A stretch of DNA of 64,000 bases from Roseomonas sp. HF4. Its GTDB lineage: Bacteria > Pseudomonadota > Alphaproteobacteria > Acetobacterales > Acetobacteraceae. Of the stretch, positions 60,090-64,000 are shown piece after piece. Location of the stretch: assembly GCF_005222755.1 (NCBI RefSeq), contig NZ_STGD01000007.1, positions 186,001 through 250,000 on the forward strand. Reading direction: 5' to 3'. Position 1 is the first letter of the stretch, and each line of letters begins with the position of its first letter. The notes under the pieces are model-generated. The model made no database searches. It was given only the letters and a program-made list of their open reading frames with translations, and was not told the origin of the DNA. The translations under genes were made by a program, and so were the position numbers.

Positions 60090-61514
60090 TTACGAGATCG
60101 CAATACGCGCGATCGGATCAGCAATCGCGCCAACGCGCTCTGCGACGATGGCGCCGACATCGTTCTGCCACTGCCACAGGCCGTTCGTCTGGCCGGAGAA
60201 ACTCCGTTCACCGCCGACCGCCTCGCGGGAGACGAAGCCCGCCGCAAGCCCGATGCCAAGCAGGCCCGGTACGGGATCGCCGGCCATGTCCAGCACGCGG
60301 CACTGCCCATCGACGAGCGGGCGCGATCCGGGACCGTGAGCCTGCAGTCGGATCGGCTGGCCCGACGCCGCCAGGACCGGCAGCGCACGCGGCCGATAGC
60401 CCAGGGCGGCGATGACCAGGTCGGCAGAGTCGATGATCGATTGCGCGACGGCATCGGACTCGACCCCGAGGCGATGCAGCCGCAATCGCGGTTCGGGCGC
60501 GCGGCCACCGATGCCACGCGCCGCCATCACGAGTTCGCGTGATTCGAGGCGAAAGCCCGCGAAGCGGAATACGAAGCCGCTGACCGGGCAGATGTCGTCC
60601 GGTCCGAACTCGTCATAGCCGTCGGCGAGGGCGTCGGCGGCGGACGCATAGAAGACCCGCAGCGGCCGCCGATGGAGCACGGTGACCGCGCCCGTCGCGA
60701 AGCGCCCCCCCAGGCCCGACCGCAGCAGGGCGCAGGCGCTGGCGAGAGCACTGCTGGAACTACCGATGATGGCGACCTGTGGGTCGGGAAACATCTCGAG
60801 CCGCCGGCCGACAGCCTCGAGACCACCCGTCGCCAGGACATCGCCCGACTGCATGAGCTTTCTTGCATGCAGCGGCAGGAGCGGCATCCCGGCCGCGTGC
60901 TCCACCTCGAGCCGCGCGAGAGGCTGAACGCCGCCGGTCGCCAGGATCACGAGGCGCGAGATGATCCGGCTGCGAGCGCCGTCACTGGCCCGGACGATCG
61001 TCGTGCACCACTCCCCACCAGGGGTCATCTGCGTATGGACCGCCTTGCTGCCGAGGAGGACCTCGCTGCCGGCCGACGCGTTCAGCAGGTCGTGCAGCGC
61101 GTTGCCCACCACCGCCATGAAGGCACCGACAAGCGGCAACGGCACGGATCCGCGCCCGTAGGACGCGACGGCGGCGGTCGCAGGGTGATCCCGCAGGGCG
61201 GCCAGGCGCGGATGCGCATTGCCCCGGACGCAATCGACGATCGTGTCCGCGCTGCTGTCGGAATTGATCGCGTAGGTGCCGATCAAGCCGGCCCCGATGG
61301 CCTGCCCCTGCTCCACGACCGCCAGCCCATCGGCGAGGAAGCGGTCAAGCGAGCCGGTCCGGCAGGCAGACACGAGCGGCGCGAGCCCGGCCGGGCCGCC
61401 ACCGACGATCAGGGTGTCGAAGCTGCGGGTCGGGACATCGGCGTCCGGCGGCTGGGTTGCGCGGACCAGTTCCAGTCGCGGCATCATCGTGTCGCGGCGC
61501 GAGGTCATGTTCAT
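60090..61514 (-). CDS. FAD/NAD(P)-binding oxidoreductase, possible monooxygenase
   Basis: 474 residues with two dinucleotide sites: FAD at FDTLIVGGGPAGLAPLVSACRTG (about 32) and NAD(P) at QVAIIGSSSSALASACALLRSG (about 245), then DLVIAALGYRP near 380. This two-site layout is seen in flavin monooxygenases, including SidA/IucD-type N-hydroxylases, and in some pyridine nucleotide-disulfide-like enzymes without redox Cys; no CxxxxC is present here. The ATG overlaps the DegT gene stop (ATGA). Its coupling with an aminotransferase suggests it acts on the amino sugar. Confidence 0.85.
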   Translation of the reverse strand: MNMTSRRDTMMPRLELVRATQPPDADVPTRSFDTLIVGGGPAGLAPLVSACRTGSLDRFLADGLAVVEQGQAIGAGLIGTYAINSDSSADTIVDCVRGNAHPRLAALRDHPATAAVASYGRGSVPLPLVGAFMAVVGNALHDLLNASAGSEVLLGSKAVHTQMTPGGEWCTTIVRASDGARSRIISRLVILATGGVQPLARLEVEHAAGMPLLPLHARKLMQSGDVLATGGLEAVGRRLEMFPDPQVAIIGSSSSALASACALLRSGLGGRFATGAVTVLHRRPLRVFYASAADALADGYDEFGPDDICPVSGFVFRFAGFRLESRELVMAARGIGGRAPEPRLRLHRLGVESDAVAQSIIDSADLVIAALGYRPRALPVLAASGQPIRLQAHGPGSRPLVDGQCRVLDMAGDPVPGLLGIGLAAGFVSREAVGGERSFSGQTNGLWQWQNDVGAIVAERVGAIADPIARIAIS

Positions 61515-62881
61515 TGCGGATACCCGGAGGTTTGTGCGGCGAGGGCGATCGGTCGCGTATCGGCCATCTTGATCGCGGGTTCCCCACAGGTCCGCGCAAA
61601 GACCTTGCAGACCAACTCGATATCAGCCGGCGTGACGAAGTCGGACATGGGCAGCGCAATGATCCGCCTGCTGATGTCATTCGTGATCGGCAGTTCACTG
61701 CCGACGCAGGTCTTGCGGAAGAACGGCTGCTCGGCGATGTGGGGAACGAAGTAGCGGCCCGCCCCGATCCCCTCCCGACCAAGCGCTGCGACGACCGCCG
61801 GCACCCGCCCAGCCAATGCCGTGGGTAGCAGGACCGAGACAAACTGGTGCGCGGTGCGCCGGCCGGTCATCCGCTGGAACGCGAAGCCCGGTAGCAGTTC
61901 GCGATACAGCTCATACATCGCGTGACGGTGCGTGGCGATCTGCTCAAACGCCTGCAGCTTGGCCAAGCCGAGGAGCGCGGACACCTCATCGAGCTTGCTG
62001 TTGAGGCCGGGCATGGTCGCCGAACGCGGCTGGCCGAAGCCGAAATTGCCCATCACCCGGATCGCCGCGATGCGCGGGTGATCGGCGCTGTAGACCAGCC
62101 CGGCCTCGGCGGTGGCGAAACTCTTGGTCGCGTGCATGGAGTAGACGAGCGGATGCCGGCACCCCGCGCCGAAGGCGCGCCCATCGGCATCCAGGCTGCC
62201 GAGGGAGGCGGCTGCGTCGACGACCACCGGAATGTCGTACACCGTCGCGAGCCGGTCGTAGCGCGCGAGGTCGAGGCAATTGCCGAAGGTCGCATTCGGG
62301 AGGATGAGCGCGATCTCGTCGCCATACCGGTCCAGCAACGCCTCCTCGGCCTTGGCATCCGGCAGCCAGGTGTCGCCGTCGATGTCGCACAGGAGCGGCG
62401 TCAATCCGCACCAGAGCGCAGCATGGGCGGTTGCGGCAAAGGTGAAGGACGGCATCAGCGCGTACCGGCCGCGCGGTCGCCAGCCGACGGCCTGCTTGAC
62501 GGCGAGCATGAGCCCGAGCGTCGCGTTGCCGACCGTCACGCACGCGCCTTCGGCGCCGAAGATCTCCGCGACGAGCCCCTCCTCCAGGCGCGCATTCATC
62601 GGCCCGTAGTTCGAGAAGACGCCGCTCCGCTCGATCTCCACCAGCGCATCGGTAAGTTCGGAAAGCCTCGGTGGATTGGGACGAATGAGCGGGATCCGCG
62701 TCGTAGCGACGTCCGATTCATTCTTGGCCTTGCGATGCCGCGGCGGCCGGGTGCCACACGGCTTCTCAAGCCGCGCAGATGGGTGCTGATGCAACGTCCG
62801 GCCTGCGACGTGACGCTTCGCCCGTTGCTCCGTTGCAGCCGGAGCGGCACCTGGAACGGCGTCAGTTCGAAACGATGTCAC
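61511..62881 (-). CDS. DegT/DnrJ/EryC1/StrS family sugar aminotransferase
   Basis: Up to 456 residues. Family blocks: IPLIRPNPPRLSELTDALVEIERSG, NYGPMNARLEEGLVAEIFGAEGACVTVGNATLGLMLAV, LMPSFTFAATAHAALWCG, VVVDAAASLGS, and the PLP-lysine block YSMHATKSFATAEAGLV. It makes a PLP-dependent amino sugar from a keto-sugar nucleotide. The GTG at 62881 overlaps the FkbM stop (GTGA) but gives a roughly 60-residue N-terminal extension; conservation starts near 62700, so the true start may lie further in. Confidence 0.92.
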   Translation of the reverse strand: MTSFRTDAVPGAAPAATEQRAKRHVAGRTLHQHPSARLEKPCGTRPPRHRKAKNESDVATTRIPLIRPNPPRLSELTDALVEIERSGVFSNYGPMNARLEEGLVAEIFGAEGACVTVGNATLGLMLAVKQAVGWRPRGRYALMPSFTFAATAHAALWCGLTPLLCDIDGDTWLPDAKAEEALLDRYGDEIALILPNATFGNCLDLARYDRLATVYDIPVVVDAAASLGSLDADGRAFGAGCRHPLVYSMHATKSFATAEAGLVYSADHPRIAAIRVMGNFGFGQPRSATMPGLNSKLDEVSALLGLAKLQAFEQIATHRHAMYELYRELLPGFAFQRMTGRRTAHQFVSVLLPTALAGRVPAVVAALGREGIGAGRYFVPHIAEQPFFRKTCVGSELPITNDISRRIIALPMSDFVTPADIELVCKVFARTCGEPAIKMADTRPIALAAQTSGYPQ

Positions 62882-63600
62882 TTGAGCTCGAGCTCCCAAA
62901 CACGTTCCATCAGCGCGTACTTCTGGCGCTGGAGATCCGTGAGTTCCGGACGCCTCGCCTTGCCGCGCGTGAAGTAGGCGTTGACGCAGACGAGATCGCC
63001 CTCGAAGCCCTCCACGTGTTCGATGCGCCGCAGACGAAGCCCGTACCCTCCGACAAGCTCGACCAGGTCGTGCAGCAGCTTTTGGCCCTTGAACACGGGA
63101 TAGAGCCAGGCTTCCGCCTCGATGCCGATCACTCCGTGCAGCAACTCGCCGAAGCCTGTCAGGACCTGGTGCTCGTAGCCCTCCACATCGACCTTGATGA
63201 TGTCAGGGGTCGGCACCTGGCCTGCGCGATGCAGATCGTCGAAGCGAACGCACTCGACGGATGCCTGGCGCACCGCACCATAGAGCCGCGCTATTCCGTA
63301 GCCTGCCAGGACGGCGGGATCCGGGGTCAGCAACGATGAGCAGCCTGGCCAGTGCGCGACGTTCAGCGTGTACGCGCCCGGGATCGCGGCCAGTCCCTGC
63401 TCGACCACCAGCGCGTCGGGAAACGGGGACAGGAGGGGCCGCAGGCGGGCCGCCTCTTCGGGGTTCGGTTCGAACAGCACAGGCCGAACGCTGCGGCGAT
63501 GCGCGAGCCACTTCTTCTGCACGCCGCCGGCCGCACCGATGTCCACTAACGTAATGCGGCTCCTCAACGGGACGCCGGCCGTGGTGAGAAAGTTGAACAT
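62878..63600 (-). CDS. FkbM family methyltransferase (second)
   Basis: 240 residues. The SAM site near residue 20 reads ITLVDIGAAGGVQKKWLAHR, then VRPVLFEPNPEEAARLRPLL, and the FkbM signature is DIIKVDVEGYEHQVLTGFGELLHGVIGIEAEAWL. GGAG precedes the ATG. It is shorter than the FkbM protein at 28154 and only distantly related. With the DegT and flavoprotein genes it forms a coupled trio that probably builds and decorates a special sugar. Confidence 0.92.
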   Translation of the reverse strand: MFNFLTTAGVPLRSRITLVDIGAAGGVQKKWLAHRRSVRPVLFEPNPEEAARLRPLLSPFPDALVVEQGLAAIPGAYTLNVAHWPGCSSLLTPDPAVLAGYGIARLYGAVRQASVECVRFDDLHRAGQVPTPDIIKVDVEGYEHQVLTGFGELLHGVIGIEAEAWLYPVFKGQKLLHDLVELVGGYGLRLRRIEHVEGFEGDLVCVNAYFTRGKARRPELTDLQRQKYALMERVWELELK

Positions 63601-63619
63601 GCGGCGTCTCCGACGGCGT

Positions 63620-63874
63620 TCAGTGCGCCTTGGCTGCGGCGGGCCGCCCATCGGGGGCCAGCGCCTGAGCGCGGACGCACGTGGCCATGCCGGACGTCGT
63701 GGTCGCACCCCTCACATGCGCGGCGGCGTTGCCCCGCACCGCAATCGCAATCGCATCGATCACGCCGCATATGGCGGGTCGTTCTCGATGGCCGGCATCG
63801 CGGGTGAGACGAATGCCAACAACCGGCGAGGGCCTCGGCGGCGGCTGCCGAACTGACCGCGTCCGTGGCCTCAT
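63620..63874 (-). CDS. Small hypothetical protein
   Basis: 84 residues, Ala/Arg-rich: MRPRTRSVRQPPPRPSPVVG, then AICGVIDAIAIAVRGNAAAHV. No family recognised. It is listed because a strong GAGGAGGAG ribosome site lies a few bases before its ATG and it ends 19 bases before the FkbM gene in the same direction. It may be a leader gene or a chance frame. Confidence 0.4.
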   Translation of the reverse strand: MRPRTRSVRQPPPRPSPVVGIRLTRDAGHRERPAICGVIDAIAIAVRGNAAAHVRGATTTSGMATCVRAQALAPDGRPAAAKAH

Positions 63875-64000
63875 GATCTACTCCTCCTCGGCCGGGGCAT
63901 TGAACGCCCCGATGAGCGCGTGCCGGTGCTCTGCTGGCTTCCGGATGAACGTGCTGGGCAGGAGATGGTTGCGCATACGACGATAGTCGCGACGTCACCA
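63875..64000. other. Right edge of the window
   Basis: A short reverse-strand frame (ATG at 63976 to TAG at 63878) would encode 32 residues beginning MRNHLLPSTFIRKPAEHRH, but it lacks a ribosome site and a TGA closes the frame upstream at 63995-63997. I cannot support a gene here. Confidence 0.3.

Noticed and set aside
59708-60517. A 269-codon reverse-strand frame crossing the AT-rich region
   Set aside because: Half of it lies over the flavoprotein gene in another frame and the AT-rich half has no coding character.
63878-63976. A 32-residue reverse-strand frame at the right edge
   Set aside because: No ribosome site, no homology that I can see, and a stop codon just upstream excludes a longer partial gene.
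1-64000. CRISPR arrays, tRNA or rRNA genes, transposases
   Set aside because: No regularly spaced direct repeats, no tRNA-like cloverleaf with CCA region and no transposase motifs were noticed anywhere in the window; read by eye only.

Overview
The window is uniformly high-GC DNA, apart from two AT-rich intergenic islands. It carries Bug/TctC solute receptors, a PhyR-NepR-EcfG general stress response locus and a succinoglycan-type exopolysaccharide (EPS) locus. This combination points to an alphaproteobacterium, most likely Acetobacteraceae (Roseomonas-like). The genus is inferred, not shown. I found no rRNA, tRNA, CRISPR array or intact insertion sequence.

Layout. (1) 1-8.7 kb: a leftward catabolic/transport operon under a divergent LysR regulator. 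It holds a partial family 5 solute-binding protein, two Bug receptors, two metallo-beta-lactamase-fold hydrolases, an Old Yellow Enzyme-type oxidoreductase, a 3-hydroxyisobutyrate dehydrogenase-like enzyme and a carboxymuconolactone decarboxylase-like protein. (2) 8.7-12.5 kb: an MFS transporter, a stretch of decayed genes and a MetE-like protein. (3) 12.9-18.3 kb: a three-gene type III polyketide synthase cassette (PKS, methyltransferase, flavoprotein) convergent with a three-gene lipid ABC transporter set (permease, ATPase, MlaC-like protein). (4) 18.5-24.1 kb: another decayed gene, small envelope lipoproteins and membrane proteins, a VIT-family transporter, and a SbmA/ABCD-type ABC protein whose nucleotide-binding domain has lost its catalytic motifs. 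(5) 24.3-39 kb: the first EPS block, with two GH16 glycanases (one RTX/type I, one Sec-exported), an FkbM methyltransferase, a Wza-like export lipoprotein, an internally duplicated DGQHR-like protein, a Wzx flippase, two glycosyltransferases and a Wzy/ligase. (6) 39-50 kb: a signalling and stress island with a giant CheB-CheR-PAS-kinase-receiver hybrid, an orphan receiver, small stress/envelope proteins with strong hairpin terminators, and the stress locus (PhyR, two ECF sigma factors, NepR, a PhyK-like kinase). (7) 50-64 kb: the second EPS block, with an uncharacterised protein, a second Wzx, a Wzc-like co-polymerase with a degenerate P-loop, ExoA-like GT2, a GT2-GT4 fusion, an XRE regulator, the ExoY-like priming transferase, and an FkbM-DegT-flavoprotein operon.

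How it fits together. ExoY would load the first sugar on undecaprenyl phosphate. The GT2 and GT4 enzymes would extend the repeat unit, Wzx would flip it, the Wzy-like protein would polymerise it, and the Wzc- and Wza-like proteins would control chain length and export. The two GH16 enzymes would trim the polymer. The stress island splits the EPS locus and may coordinate it. The most unusual items are the type III PKS cassette facing a lipid exporter, two nucleotide-binding proteins without a P-loop lysine (the SbmA/ABCD-like protein and the Wzc-like protein), the tandem DGQHR-like protein with its coupled 87-residue partner, the XRE regulator embedded in the EPS operon with a perfect palindrome upstream, and the DegT-flavoprotein pair that may make an oxidised amino sugar.
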